From assembly GCF_003628125.1 (NCBI RefSeq), contig NZ_RBZU01000014.1, positions 1 through 64,000 of the forward strand: a DNA stretch of 64,000 nucleotides, read 5' to 3'. The position numbers and the translations under genes are program-made. Origin of the DNA: Pararobbsia silviterrae. GTDB lineage: Bacteria; Pseudomonadota; Gammaproteobacteria; Burkholderiales; Burkholderiaceae. This document shows positions 8,335 to 18,140 of this stretch, one piece after another; positions within the stretch are counted from its first letter, which is position 1; each line of letters begins with the position of its first letter. The notes under the pieces were generated by a model. That model saw nothing but the letters and a program-made list of their open reading frames with translations. It made no database searches and was not told the origin of the DNA.

Positions 8335-9060
8335 TCAATGCAGAATCTTGGCGAGGAATTCCTTCGCGCGGTCGGATTTCGGATGCGCAAAGAACGCGTC
8401 CTTCTGATCGTCTTCGACGATCGCGCCGCGGTCCATGAAGATCACGCGATTCGCGACCTTTCTCGCAAAGCCCATTTCATGCGTGACGCACATCATCGTC
8501 ATGCCTTCCTGCGCGAGCTCGACCATCACGTCGAGGACTTCGTTGATCATCTCGGGATCGAGCGCCGACGTGGGTTCGTCGAACAACATCGCGATCGGGT
8601 CCATCGACAGTGCGCGCGCGATGGCCACGCGCTGCTGCTGCCCGCCCGAGAGCTGCGCCGGATATTTGTCCGCGTGATCCTTGAGCCCGACACGATCGAG
8701 CAACGCCAGCCCTTTTTGCGTGGCTTCGTCGCTCGAACGGCCCAGCACCTTGATTTGCGCGAGCGTCAGATTCTGCGTAATCGACAGATGCGGGAACAAT
8801 TCGAAATGCTGAAACACCATGCCGACTTTCGAACGCAGCTTGGCCAGGTTCGTGCGCTTGTCGGTCAACGATAGACCGTCGATCGTGATGTCGCCCTGCT
8901 GAAACGGTTCGAGGCCGTTGACGGTCTTGATCAAGGTCGACTTGCCGGAACCCGAGGGTCCGCATACGACGACGACTTCACCCCGCTGGATATCGGTCGA
9001 GCAGTCGGTCAGCACCTGAAACTGGCCATACCACTTCGATACGTTCTTGATTGAGATCAT
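8335..9060 (-). CDS. gltL: Amino-acid ABC transporter ATP-binding protein, GltL type
   Basis: This protein of about 241 residues has all ABC ATPase motifs: Walker [10 protein letters not shown] at about 33-41, a Q-loop, the signature LSGGQQQR at about 135, Walker [15 protein letters not shown] at about 155 and the switch His in CVTHEMGF. Length and sequence style match GltL/GlnQ, which power uptake of glutamate/aspartate or other polar amino acids at the inner membrane. The start at 9060 has AAAGGT upstream. No permease or binding-protein gene lies next to it, so it is either an orphan subunit serving permeases elsewhere or the tail of a rearranged operon. Confidence 0.92.
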   Translation of the reverse strand: MISIKNVSKWYGQFQVLTDCSTDIQRGEVVVVCGPSGSGKSTLIKTVNGLEPFQQGDITIDGLSLTDKRTNLAKLRSKVGMVFQHFELFPHLSITQNLTLAQIKVLGRSSDEATQKGLALLDRVGLKDHADKYPAQLSGGQQQRVAIARALSMDPIAMLFDEPTSALDPEMINEVLDVMVELAQEGMTMMCVTHEMGFARKVANRVIFMDRGAIVEDDQKDAFFAHPKSDRAKEFLAKILH

Positions 9061-9190
9061 CGAGTGACCTTTATTCCCCAGTGTCCTAACGATATTCGAT
9101 GCGGTCGTAACGGCCACGGCGACACGACGTGGCGCGATGCGCAAAGGATCGAGGATACTTGAAGCCGTGGGCGGCCGCTCGCGCGTCGAC

Positions 9191-11035
9191 TCAGTTAGGC
9201 GATCGAATGTCGGCGTGCTGTTCCTTGCGCATTTCCTCGAGATCGGCGGCGAGCAGCTCCTGCATGCGCGCGCTCGTTTCGCGCGTGGCGATCACATAGC
9301 GCTCCTCGTCTTTCCAGACGGTTTCGAGCGCGCGGAACATTTCTTCGTCGTGCAAGCGGAACAGACGGCGCGCACGCGCGGCAAGATGGTCTTCGAAACC
9401 GAGGCTCTTGAGCGCTTCCTCGCCGAGTTTCAAACCGGCTTCGAAGGTTTCGCGCTCGACGATGTCGGCGCCCTTGTCGAGCAAGCGGTACGCATGACGC
9501 CGGTCGTAGGCGCGCGCGAGAATCTTGAGATGGGGAAAGTGGCGCGTCGCGACTTCGACGAGCCTTTCGGCCGCATCGCGATCGTCGATCGCGACGACGA
9601 GCAGCTTCGCATCGGCGGCGCCCGCGGCGCGCAGCAACGCAAGACGCGTCGCATCGCCGTAGTTGACGCGCCGGCCGAAGCGCCGCATCAGCGCGACTTG
9701 TTCGGCGCTGGCTTCGAGCGTCGATGTCCGGAATCCGTTGACGATCAACAAGCGCCCGACGATTTGCCCAAAACGCCCGAAACCCGCGATCAGCGCATCG
9801 GGCCGCAGATCGAAGGCTTCGTCTTCGGGCGCGGGTCCTTGCGCCGCTTGCGGACGCGCGCTCAAACGCTCGAACGCGATCAGCGCGACAGGCGTGAGCG
9901 CCATCGACACCGCGACACCGACGGTCGCCAGCGCGGCGACGTCGCGCGTCATGATGTCCGCGGCCGATACGATGCCGAGCAGCACGAACGCGAATTCGCC
10001 GCCCTGCGACAACGCGACGCCGACATGCGCGGCGGTGCGCGTGTCGGAACCCGACGCGCGCGCGATGACGAAGATCACGACCGCCTTGACGATCATGGCG
10101 CCCGGCACGACGCACGCGAGGAGCACCGGATGATGCGCGACGAGCTGAAGATTGACGCTCGCGCCGATCGAGATAAAGAACAGCCCGAGCAACAAACCGC
10201 GGAACGGCTCGATATCCGCTTCGATTTCACGCCTGAATTCGCTTTCGGCGAGCACGACGCCCGCGAGAAAGGCGCCGAGCGCGGCGGATTGACCGACGGC
10301 CTGCATGAGCAGCGCGACCGCGACGACAAGCAGCAGCGCGGCGGCCGTGAAGATCTCGCGCTGTCGCGTGTTCGCGATGAAGCGGAACACGGGGCGCACG
10401 AGAAAGTAGCCGACCGCGATGATCAGCCCGACGGCGGCGATCACGCCGAGCGCGCGAATGCCGGCCGGATAGCCCGCGAGCACGCCGTGACGGATCGGCA
10501 TCGCGCTGCCGCCATGCGATGCCGCGAGCAGCGGCACGAGCGCGAACATCGGAATGATCGACAGATCCTGAAACAACAGAATCGCAAACGAGGCGGTGCC
10601 CGTCGCGGTCTGCCGAAGATGGCGTTCTTCAAGCGTTTGCAGCACGATCGCCGTCGACGACAGCGCGAGGATGAAACCCAACGCAAACGCTTCTTGCCAG
10701 AAGAGTCCGAGCGCGAGTGCAATCGCACCGAGTACGGCGCCGCTGACGAGCACCTGTGCTCCGCCGAGCCCGAAAAACGATCGGCGCATGCTCCATAGAA
10801 TCGAAGGTCGCACTTCGAGCCCGATCAGAAACAACATGATGACCACGCCGAATTCGGCGAAATGCAGCACGCTTTGCTGATCGGCGACGAGCCCCCATGC
10901 ATACGGTCCGATGATCGCGCCCGCGATCAGATAGCCGAGCACCGAGCCGAGCCCGAGTCGTGTCGCGATCGGCACCGCGATCACGCCGGCGCTCAGATAG
11001 ATGACTGCGTTGACGAGCAGGCTTGCGCCTTCCAT
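9191..11035 (-). CDS. kefC: Kef-type monovalent cation:proton antiporter with RCK domain
   Basis: This protein of 614 residues belongs to the CPA2 family. About twelve transmembrane helices fill residues 1-385, with family patterns such as [18 protein letters not shown] and [10 protein letters not shown] TrkA-N/RCK nucleotide-binding domain follows from about 410 ([14 protein letters not shown]). Kef proteins exchange K+ (or Na+) for H+ and protect against electrophiles or help pH balance. The ion here is not known, and no KefF/KefG ancillary gene is adjacent. The protein ends in an acidic/basic helical tail of about 90 residues. Confidence 0.9.
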   Translation of the reverse strand: MEGASLLVNAVIYLSAGVIAVPIATRLGLGSVLGYLIAGAIIGPYAWGLVADQQSVLHFAEFGVVIMLFLIGLEVRPSILWSMRRSFFGLGGAQVLVSGAVLGAIALALGLFWQEAFALGFILALSSTAIVLQTLEERHLRQTATGTASFAILLFQDLSIIPMFALVPLLAASHGGSAMPIRHGVLAGYPAGIRALGVIAAVGLIIAVGYFLVRPVFRFIANTRQREIFTAAALLLVVAVALLMQAVGQSAALGAFLAGVVLAESEFRREIEADIEPFRGLLLGLFFISIGASVNLQLVAHHPVLLACVVPGAMIVKAVVIFVIARASGSDTRTAAHVGVALSQGGEFAFVLLGIVSAADIMTRDVAALATVGVAVSMALTPVALIAFERLSARPQAAQGPAPEDEAFDLRPDALIAGFGRFGQIVGRLLIVNGFRTSTLEASAEQVALMRRFGRRVNYGDATRLALLRAAGAADAKLLVVAIDDRDAAERLVEVATRHFPHLKILARAYDRRHAYRLLDKGADIVERETFEAGLKLGEEALKSLGFEDHLAARARRLFRLHDEEMFRALETVWKDEERYVIATRETSARMQELLAADLEEMRKEQHADIRSPN

Positions 11036-11485
11036 GAATCGCGAATCCTTGTAACTAGGGTTGTCGATGACGCGCGGATCGTTGGATTCCTCTCACGCCG
11101 CACTGACGAACGGGTTCTGAATGCGTATGCTATCCGAACAACGCGTAACTTCTATTTCGACTCACACGCGATCGAAGCGGATCGTGCCCGGTTTTGGGCC
11201 GTGGGCCGCCGCCATGCTGAATGTCTTTCAGCGGCGGTTTCGAAAGACGGGGCGTTTCTGCCACCGGACGATATTGCAATGCGTGTGAAACAGGCTGCCC
11301 GGCGTTCGCATGATCTCGCCGGGATTCGACGGGCCTGACACACCGGCTATCAGGTGAGGACGTGTATGTGGACCTTCTCTTTCCGCGATCGGCATCCGAG
11401 CGTGCTGCGGACACGGGGCGCACACCTGCAGGACACGCGTGCGGCGGGTCGGAACGATCTTCTTGGGCGGGCGAGGACGGACGGC
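11036..11485. other. Intergenic region between antiporter and small membrane protein genes
   Basis: About 450 bases carry no convincing gene. An interrupted inverted repeat at about 11206-11237 (CCGCC and CTGAA arms pairing with TTCAG and GGCGG) is the only structure seen. Divergent promoters for the two flanking genes must lie here, but no strong -35/-10 pair is obvious. Confidence 0.45.
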
Positions 11486-11884
11486 ATGATGGTGCCGGGC
11501 CGTGCGTCGTCAAGGCTCGCTCAGGCATCGGTCGTCGCGGTCTGGCTCTGGTCGATGGTCGAACTCCCGGCCGAATTGACCGTCGATGCCTCGATTGTTC
11601 AGACGTTTGCGCTGGCCTTCTCGAAGATCTGCCTGACGATGCTCGCGTATGCGGTGCTCACGGGCCGGAGTTATGCGCGCCGGATCTTTCTGTTCGTCTG
11701 CTGGCTCAGCATTCTCGCGATCGCGCCCGATCTGACCTTGCAATTCCGCGTCGACCGCACGGGCTTTTATCTGTCCGCGATCGAATGCGCGCTCAAGGGC
11801 CTCGCGATCATCGCGTTCGCGCTGCCGAGCCTTGAATACAAGGTCCGCTTCGACGATCCCGCGCACGCCGAAGGCGGACGTTGA
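11486..11884 (+). CDS. Small integral membrane protein of unknown function
   Basis: This hypothetical protein of about 132 residues is predicted to have three to four transmembrane helices (VVAVWLWSMV, FALAFSKICLTMLAYAVL, IFLFVCWLSILAIA, and ALKGLAIIAFALPSL near the C-terminus), with a short polar C-terminal tail. The paired ATGs at 11486/11489 have a GAGG-like site upstream. The longer frame to 11354 adds a polar segment unlike the rest. I do not recognise the family. It is convergent with the PilZ gene. Confidence 0.6.
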   Translation: MMVPGRASSRLAQASVVAVWLWSMVELPAELTVDASIVQTFALAFSKICLTMLAYAVLTGRSYARRIFLFVCWLSILAIAPDLTLQFRVDRTGFYLSAIECALKGLAIIAFALPSLEYKVRFDDPAHAEGGR

Positions 11885-11893
11885 CGCGCGATT

Positions 11894-13123
11894 TCAGAGC
11901 GCGTCGGCTTGCGATTGTTCGAGCACGTAATACGACAACAGCAACCGATCGTTCGCGCTGAGGTCCTGGAGCTGCAGTCCGTAGCTCACATGACCCGGCG
12001 TGTCGTCGCGCCGCACGTGACGCACGCGTCCGCGCACTTCGAGCGGTTGATCGTGCCCGATCGTATGCAGGCAGAACGACAGGCGCACGACGTCGTTGAT
12101 CGCCGCGAGGCCTTCGCGCGCGGAGACGTTCATGCCCGATGCGCTGAGGTTGCGGATCACGCCGGCATCCGCGAAATCGTGCGCCGTGCGATGGCCTTGA
12201 TCGGCGTGCTGACGTTCGGCGTTGTCCTGCGCGCCGGCGTGTTCGCGTGCCATCAACGCAAAGAAGCGCACGCGCGCGCGCAGCGCCGAGCGGGCGCGCA
12301 AGCGCGAAATCGGTCCGGGCGCCGACAGCAGCGCATATTCAAACGGCTGTCTGAATGTGCTCTGGACCGTGCACACGAAACCGTAGACCGCGCGACGCGA
12401 CACGTAGACCGCGCTGAGCCGCTCGCCGACGACGAGATCGACGACGCGGCCGTCCGATGTCGGCGGCGTAATGAAGATCGAATGATTCGGCGCGACGCCG
12501 ATCACGCGGCATCCGAGCGCGCCGATCCCGGTGTTCTTGGGCGGCTGCAGGCGGAGCAGGGCGCCGATCTCGAGGCCGAGGTCGGCGTGCGTGATGACGG
12601 ATGCTTTCGCGCCGGCCCCTTCTGCGTTCGCGCTTTCCAGGCGCGCGTGTGCCGAATCGGCGCCGTCGGACGCATCGGCTGCGTCGGCGGCCACGGAGGG
12701 CGCGGCGTCATCGGCGCCCTCGGCGGCGTGGACTTCGCGTGCCGCGTCGGACGGCGCGTGCGCACGCGTGCGGATCGGCCCGAAGTGCTCGACGAGCAGC
12801 GCGCGCGCGGCGTCGGACGGGATGATCGATCCGGCCATCAGCACGATGACGCCGTGCGAATCGACAAGGTCGGCGTCGAGCGGCTCGCCGAACGGGACGC
12901 CCGGGTCGTCGTGTTCGGCGGCGTCGAGCGTTGCGTTGGATGTAGGTTCGATGACAATCCCCGGCTGCGGTCGATGGTGTGCACCACTGCGAAGCATGCA
13001 GTTAACCACGACGGGCCGATGCTCGACAAGACAGCCCCGCATCGGCACGCGACGGCCGTGCGGCGAGCGAAGCGCTTCGGCACGCGTTTCGACGACGTTT
13101 GCGACGACGTTTGCGACCGCCAT
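11894..13123 (-). CDS. PilZ-domain c-di-GMP receptor, YcgR-like
   Basis: This protein of about 409 residues has an N-terminal variable part, an Ala/Asp-rich low-complexity linker at about 125-170, then an YcgR-type N-domain followed by a C-terminal PilZ domain. The PilZ c-di-GMP signature is present: an RxxxR motif (RSALR within the RSALRARVRF segment) and a downstream NLSASGM (D/NxSxxG) motif. YcgR proteins slow flagellar motors when c-di-GMP is high. Whether this one acts on motility, polysaccharide or another target is unknown. The ATG at 13123 follows the AraC-gene stop codon by a few bases, so the two may be cotranscribed. Confidence 0.85.
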   Translation of the reverse strand: MAVANVVANVVETRAEALRSPHGRRVPMRGCLVEHRPVVVNCMLRSGAHHRPQPGIVIEPTSNATLDAAEHDDPGVPFGEPLDADLVDSHGVIVLMAGSIIPSDAARALLVEHFGPIRTRAHAPSDAAREVHAAEGADDAAPSVAADAADASDGADSAHARLESANAEGAGAKASVITHADLGLEIGALLRLQPPKNTGIGALGCRVIGVAPNHSIFITPPTSDGRVVDLVVGERLSAVYVSRRAVYGFVCTVQSTFRQPFEYALLSAPGPISRLRARSALRARVRFFALMAREHAGAQDNAERQHADQGHRTAHDFADAGVIRNLSASGMNVSAREGLAAINDVVRLSFCLHTIGHDQPLEVRGRVRHVRRDDTPGHVSYGLQLQDLSANDRLLLSYYVLEQSQADAL

Positions 13124-13129
13124 CACGCG

Positions 13130-14014
13130 TCAAGCCGCCCCTCTCGGCGCCGAATACATGCCGGTGCTGCGGAACTGCGAGGGGCTGATCCCATACGTGC
13201 GCCGAAAGACCTTCGCGAAGTAGTTCGGATCTTCGAACCCGCAATGCGTCGAGATCGCCTTGACGCTCAACGTGCCGCTCGTGAGCAGCCGCGCGGCGAG
13301 CCGCATGCGTTCGAGCAGCACGAATTCCGCGGGTGAACTGCCTTCCGACGCGGTGAACACGCGCGTGAAATGCGCGCGCGAGAGACCGGCGAGATCGGCG
13401 AGCGCCTGCACGTCGAGATCGCGTCCGAGATTGCGGCGGATATGCGCGACGACGCGTTCGGTCGGACGATGCGCGGGCCGGCCGCGCTGCGTGTCGTGCG
13501 GCCCGAGCACGTCGTCGTAGAGCGCCATGGTCGCCGTATAGGCGAGCGCGGACGCGCGGCCCGGCGTTTCGAGCGCGACGTCGCCGAGCGCGAGGCAGCA
13601 TTGCGCGAGATGATCGATCGTCGCGGGCTTGAGCCGGAACACGGGACCGACCGCGCCGAGGATCGCCTGATGCAGGCGCAGCGCCTCGCGACCCGTCATC
13701 GCGATCCAGAAGAACTCCCAGCGTCCGCCTTCGTCGACCCAGTACCGGTGAGGATGCGGGATCACGACGAGCATCGTCTCGCCGGGCCGGATACGCCAGT
13801 GGTGCCGCTCGTAGTTGAGCCGGCCTTCGCCCGCGATGCAGTGCTGGAGCACGGAGAACGGCACCGAGCCGCGCCGCCGTCCGTCCCAGTCGTAGCTCGG
13901 GCCCTCGGCGATTTCATACCCGGTGCTCGTCGGCATCACATGCAGGCGATCGCGTCGCTGCGGCAAGGAAATGGGCCGCCCGAACGGGCCGCGCTCGATC
14001 AATTTCGGTAGCAC
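13130..14014 (-). CDS. AraC-family regulator of the adjacent sugar module
   Basis: This protein of 294 residues has an N-terminal cupin-like sensor domain (about 40-180; the GETMLVVIPHPHRYWVDEG stretch is typical of sugar-sensing AraC proteins). A C-terminal double helix-turn-helix follows (about 190-285) with the family signature ending in GFEDPNYFAKVFRRTYGISP. It is transcribed away from the GH4 glycosidase and ABC transporter genes across a 183-base gap, the common layout for an activator of the neighbouring catabolic operon. Regulation of that operon is inferred from position only. Confidence 0.9.
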   Translation of the reverse strand: MLPKLIERGPFGRPISLPQRRDRLHVMPTSTGYEIAEGPSYDWDGRRRGSVPFSVLQHCIAGEGRLNYERHHWRIRPGETMLVVIPHPHRYWVDEGGRWEFFWIAMTGREALRLHQAILGAVGPVFRLKPATIDHLAQCCLALGDVALETPGRASALAYTATMALYDDVLGPHDTQRGRPAHRPTERVVAHIRRNLGRDLDVQALADLAGLSRAHFTRVFTASEGSSPAEFVLLERMRLAARLLTSGTLSVKAISTHCGFEDPNYFAKVFRRTYGISPSQFRSTGMYSAPRGAA

Positions 14015-14185
14015 AAAATTACCCCTATCCGCACAGTTTCCCTCTGGTCAGGCACCGGGCCGCGCGCTCAGAATGACGTCAGACCCGTTTCGCGCGGACG
14101 CAGGGTCCGCACGGGCACCGCAAGCATGCATATAGCGCCAGGCGCTGATGGACCGCACCGGCGCGCTATCTGCCTCACCATTTCG

Positions 14186-14191
14186 AGGGAG
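14186..14191 (+). promoter_or_regulatory. Ribosome binding site that decides the TTG start of the GH4 gene
   Basis: AGGGAG ends six bases before TTG 14198. Protein similarity to GH4 enzymes (FKIAIIGAGSVGFT) also begins right there. The ATG at 14126 lacks such a site and would add a 24-residue non-homologous extension. Confidence 0.8.
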
Positions 14192-14197
14192 CGTATT

Positions 14198-15694
14198 TTG
14201 ACGGCTCGATTCAAGATTGCGATTATCGGAGCGGGAAGCGTCGGATTTACCCGCACGCTTGTCAAGGATTTACTCAGCGCACCCGCGCTGCAGGACATCG
14301 AGATCGCGCTGACCGATATCAATGAACACAATCTGTCGATGATCCGGCAGATTCTCGACCGCATCGTCGAGGTCAATCACTTTCCGACGCGCATCACGGC
14401 GACGACCGACCGGCGTCGCGCGCTCGACGGCGCGCGCTACGTGATCAATTGCGTGCGCACGGGCGGGCTCGAAGCGTTCGCCGACGATATCCGGATTCCG
14501 CTCAAGTACGGCGTCGACCAATGCGTGGGCGACACGATCTGCGCGGGCGGCATCATGTACGGCCAGCGTTCGGTTCGCGCGATTCTCGATTTCTGCGCCG
14601 ATATCCGCACGATGGCCGAACCCGGCGTGCGGCTGCTCAACTATGCGAATCCGATGGCGATGAACACGTGGGCGGCGATCGACCACGGCGGCGTCGACAC
14701 GATCGGCCTCTGTCATGGCGTGCAGCACGGTTGGCGCCAGATCGGCGAGGTGCTCGGCGCCGAGAACCCGAACGACGTCGAGTACATTTGCTCGGGCATC
14801 AATCACCAGACCTGGTATGTCGACGTTCGCTACAAGGGCCGCCGGGTCACGCGCGACGAACTCATCGAGGGGTTCGAGCGTCACCCCGTCTATTCGCAGC
14901 AGGAAAAGGTCCGCATCGACGTGCTCAAGCGTTTCGGCGTGTACTCGACCGAAAGCAACGGCCACCTTTCGGAATACTTGCCGTGGTATCGCAAGCGCCC
15001 CGAGGAAACGAAGCGCTGGATCGATCTGTCCGAGTGGATCCATGGCGAGACGGGCGGCTATCTGCGCGTCTGCACCGAAGGGCGCAACTGGTTCGAGGAA
15101 GAGTTCCCGCGCTATCTCGCGGAAGCCGAAACGCCGCTCGATCCGTCCAAGCGCAGCGACGAACATGCGAGCCACATCATCGAGGCGCTTGAAACGGGCA
15201 AGGTCTATCGCGGGCATTTCAACGTCAAGAATCGCGGTCTCGTCACGAATCTCGCGCAGGATGCGATCGTCGAGACGACGGGCTTCGTCGATCGATTCGG
15301 CCTGAACATGGTCGCGGGCATCACGCTGCCCGATCCGTGCGCGACGATTTGCGAGGCGTCGATCAACGTCCAGCGCATGGCGGTCAAGGCAGCGGTCAAC
15401 GGCGACGTCGACCTGCTCAAGCTCGCGATGCTCAACGATCCGCTGACGGGGGCGATCTGCACGCCCGATGAAGTCTGGCAAATGGCGGACGAAATGCTCG
15501 TCGCTCAGGCTAAATGGCTGCCGCAGTATGCGCATGCGATCGATGCGGCCAAGGCGCGGCTCGCGAAGCATTCGGTCGCGACGCGCGACTGGCAGGGCGC
15601 CGCGAGTCTGCCCGTGCGTTCGGTCGAGCAGATGCGCGAGGATCGCGCGAAACGGCATGGCGGCGTCGCGCCGGATCAGCAAGTGGTGGCCTGA
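14198..15694 (+). CDS. melA: Glycoside hydrolase family 4 enzyme, alpha-galactosidase (MelA) type
   Basis: This protein of about 498 residues starts at TTG 14198. GH4 enzymes use NAD+ and a divalent metal and cleave glycosides by a redox-elimination mechanism. Visible features are the N-terminal dinucleotide motif IGAGSVGF, NCVRTGG, the metal-ligand segment LCHGVQHG near residue 170 and GINHQTWYVDV near 195. Sequence style and length fit the alpha-galactosidase (MelA) branch over 6-phospho-glucosidases, which agrees with an ABC importer next door in place of a PTS. It probably acts in the cytoplasm on an imported alpha-galactoside. The exact substrate is not determined. Confidence 0.88.
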   Translation: MTARFKIAIIGAGSVGFTRTLVKDLLSAPALQDIEIALTDINEHNLSMIRQILDRIVEVNHFPTRITATTDRRRALDGARYVINCVRTGGLEAFADDIRIPLKYGVDQCVGDTICAGGIMYGQRSVRAILDFCADIRTMAEPGVRLLNYANPMAMNTWAAIDHGGVDTIGLCHGVQHGWRQIGEVLGAENPNDVEYICSGINHQTWYVDVRYKGRRVTRDELIEGFERHPVYSQQEKVRIDVLKRFGVYSTESNGHLSEYLPWYRKRPEETKRWIDLSEWIHGETGGYLRVCTEGRNWFEEEFPRYLAEAETPLDPSKRSDEHASHIIEALETGKVYRGHFNVKNRGLVTNLAQDAIVETTGFVDRFGLNMVAGITLPDPCATICEASINVQRMAVKAAVNGDVDLLKLAMLNDPLTGAICTPDEVWQMADEMLVAQAKWLPQYAHAIDAAKARLAKHSVATRDWQGAASLPVRSVEQMREDRAKRHGGVAPDQQVVA

Positions 15695-15712
15695 GAGGGC
15701 GGCCGGAACACG

Positions 15713-15755
15713 ATGCGGTCGTTCACGCGCGGTCCCCGCGTGCGAACGACCGCAT
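15713..15755 (+). promoter_or_regulatory. Intercistronic stem-loop between GH4 and sugar-binding protein genes
   Basis: A 12-bp perfect stem (ATGCGGTCGTTC arm) continues as a further 5 bp after a two-base bulge, closing a short loop. There is no U tract. Such hairpins in sugar ABC operons often stabilise one part of the transcript or set different expression of neighbouring genes. That role is inferred here. Confidence 0.7.
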
Positions 15756-15873
15756 GACATCGCATCGTGCGGATGCGATCGCATCGAAGCAGACGGCATC
15801 GCGCGGGCTCGCCGCCTCGAACGGCGCCGGCCGGCACGGTGTCACGACACGACAAAAACACGGAGACAACACA

Positions 15874-17130
15874 ATGAGACTGTTCAAGATCGGGCTGCTC
15901 GTCGGCTCGTTGCTCGCTTCCTTGCTCGCGACCCGGGTCTACGCGGATCCGGTCACGCTGCGCTTCTGGGTGGCGTGGGACCCGCAGCAGGCCGACGCGA
16001 TCGCGGCGACCAAGCAGATCGAGGCGTACGAGCAGGCTCATCCGAACATCAAGATCGATATCCAGAACATCGCGTTCGGCGCGCTCCACGACAAGCTCAT
16101 CACGTCGATCGCGGGCGGCGATGCGCCCGACGTGAGCTGGGGGCTCATCGAGTGGCTCGGCGAACTCAACCGCATGAACGCGCTCGCGGACCTCACGCCG
16201 TACGCGGCCAAGTGGCCCGACCGCGCGCAGATCTATCCGAACGCGCTCGACGCGGTCACGATCGACGGCAAGCTCATGGCGCTGCCGCATTATCTGGGCA
16301 TTCGCGGTCTGCTCTATCACGAGGACATGCTGCAGAAGGCCGGCATCGCCACGCCGCCGAAGACGTGGGACGAACTCGTCACCGACAGCCAGAAGATCAA
16401 GCAGGCGACCGGCAAATACGGTTTCGGTATCGCGGGCACGGGCGTGCGCGCGCCGCAGGAACTGTTGATGTATCTCGCACAGAACAACGCGACGCTCGCC
16501 AAGCGCATGCCCGACGGCAAATACCGCAATACATGGGGCGAGGATCCGAAGGAGCTCGCGAACGCGGCGCAGGTGTTCGCGTTCTACAAGACGCTGCAGG
16601 ACAAGCAGGTCATCGCGCCCGAGGCGAGCAGCTGGGGCTGGGAGGAGGAAGACACGAACTTCTCGCTGGGCCAGTATGCGATGGTCGTCGACGGGTCGTG
16701 GATGAAGAATCGCGCCGAGCAGAACCCCGACACGATGAAGGACGTCAAGATCGTCGCGCCGCCGTATGGTCAGAAGCCCGCGACGTTCTTCGAGATCAAT
16801 CCGTTCTTCGTCTACAAGGGCAAACATCAGCAGGAAGCCTGGGACTTCGCGTCGTTCATGCTGAGCAAGGGATATCAGAGCGCGGTCCACGGCGAGCGTT
16901 CGCCGCGCATGGACGTCGTGAGCCAGACGAAGTGGGGCAAGGACTTCACGGGGCTCGCGCCGACCGGCGTCGGCTTTCCGCCGGTGGCGCTCGGTTCGAT
17001 CACGCGCGCGATGGAAGAATCGATCGGACGCGTCCTGCTCAAGAAGGAAGATCCGCAGTCGGTCGCGACGTGGCTCTCGAAGGCCGTCAATCGCGCGTTG
17101 CGGCAATCGGGTGAGTTGAGCGGCAACTAA
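15874..17130 (+). CDS. ABC sugar transporter, periplasmic substrate-binding protein
   Basis: This protein of about 418 residues belongs to the extracellular solute-binding family 1 (MalE/UgpB-like). A Sec signal peptide is clear: MRLFKIG, a hydrophobic core and cleavage near VYA-DP at about residue 23. The mature protein has the usual two-lobe pattern, with a GGDAPDVSWG segment near residue 90. ATG 15874 was chosen because GGAG lies nine bases upstream and the signal peptide starts there. It should capture an oligosaccharide or galactoside for the two permeases that follow. Confidence 0.92.
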   Translation: MRLFKIGLLVGSLLASLLATRVYADPVTLRFWVAWDPQQADAIAATKQIEAYEQAHPNIKIDIQNIAFGALHDKLITSIAGGDAPDVSWGLIEWLGELNRMNALADLTPYAAKWPDRAQIYPNALDAVTIDGKLMALPHYLGIRGLLYHEDMLQKAGIATPPKTWDELVTDSQKIKQATGKYGFGIAGTGVRAPQELLMYLAQNNATLAKRMPDGKYRNTWGEDPKELANAAQVFAFYKTLQDKQVIAPEASSWGWEEEDTNFSLGQYAMVVDGSWMKNRAEQNPDTMKDVKIVAPPYGQKPATFFEINPFFVYKGKHQQEAWDFASFMLSKGYQSAVHGERSPRMDVVSQTKWGKDFTGLAPTGVGFPPVALGSITRAMEESIGRVLLKKEDPQSVATWLSKAVNRALRQSGELSGN

Positions 17131-17174
17131 ATGGCGAACACGGTCGGATCGTCTGTCGTAAGGAACGAGATGTC

Positions 17175-18140
17175 ATGAGACGCGTTACCCTCGATGTTCA
17201 GGTCGGCCTGCCCGCGCGCGAGGCGAGCGCGCCGCGGCGGCCGGCGCCGAGCCGCACGGCGCGCATGCGCCGCGCGGCCTGGTTGTTCGTGAGCCCGGCC
17301 GCACTGTTCTTTCTGGTGCTGATCGCGTTTCCGCTCGTCAGCGTGCTCTGGCGCAGCGTGCATTTCGCGAGTTTGACGAACCCGACCGTGACGGGCTTCG
17401 CGGGTCTCGAGAACTACCGCACGATTCTCGACGACGACACGTTCTGGCCCGCGCTGCGTAACACGACGGTCTGGACCGTGCTGTCGGTGGCGGGCGAATA
17501 TCTGCTCGGCATCGTGTCGGCCGTCGCGCTCGCGCAGCCCCTGCGTGGCCGCGCGCTGTTCCGCGGCGCGATCATCATCCCGTGGGTCATTCCGATCGTC
17601 GTCGCCGGGCTCGACTGGACCTGGATGCTGACGCCCGACTACGGCGTCATCAATCTCTGGCTGGTCAAGATCGGCGTGCTCGATCACGCGCGCTTCTGGC
17701 TCGGCGATATGAGCACGGCGCTGCTGACGGTCACGTTCGTCAATATCTGGCGCAGTTTTCCGTTCTATACGATCAGCTTGCTGGCCGCGCTTCAGGCTGT
17801 GCCGCAGGAACTCCACGAAGCCGCGGCGATCGACGGCGCGGGACCCGTGCGCCGTTTCGTCTCGATCACGCTGCCGCATGTGAAGACGGTCTCGCTGACG
17901 CTGATCTTCATTCACGTGATCTGGACCGCGATCAATTTCGACTTCATCTGGGTCATGACCGAAGGCGGACCGCTCAATGCATCGGTGACCGTGCCGATCA
18001 TGATCTATCGCTACGCGATGCAGGATTACGACATCGGCGCCGCATGCGCGCTCGCGAGTCTGTCGATGGCGTTCATGGCGAGCGCGTTCTTCGTCTACTA
18101 CTACGGCGCGCTGCGACGCGCGAAAGGAGCCGCGCGATGA
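17175..18140 (+). CDS. ABC sugar permease, MalF/UgpA type
   Basis: This protein of 321 residues has six transmembrane helices after a basic N-terminal tail of about 35 residues. The cytoplasmic EAA loop is visible near residues 216-235 (LHEAAAIDGAGPVRRF), the contact site for the ATPase. It forms a heterodimer with the product of the next gene and moves sugar across the inner membrane. AAGGA precedes the ATG. The stop codon overlaps the next start by four bases. Confidence 0.93.
   Translation: MRRVTLDVQVGLPAREASAPRRPAPSRTARMRRAAWLFVSPAALFFLVLIAFPLVSVLWRSVHFASLTNPTVTGFAGLENYRTILDDDTFWPALRNTTVWTVLSVAGEYLLGIVSAVALAQPLRGRALFRGAIIIPWVIPIVVAGLDWTWMLTPDYGVINLWLVKIGVLDHARFWLGDMSTALLTVTFVNIWRSFPFYTISLLAALQAVPQELHEAAAIDGAGPVRRFVSITLPHVKTVSLTLIFIHVIWTAINFDFIWVMTEGGPLNASVTVPIMIYRYAMQDYDIGAACALASLSMAFMASAFFVYYYGALRRAKGAAR

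Noticed and set aside
9137-10798. Long plus-strand frame (553 codons) opposite the Kef-type antiporter
   Set aside because: It is Arg/Asp/Glu-rich with no domain motifs; the minus-strand protein has clear transmembrane and RCK features.
14270-15799. Minus-strand frame of 509 codons opposite the GH4 gene
   Set aside because: It is an antisense shadow; the GH4 gene has motifs and a strong ribosome binding site.
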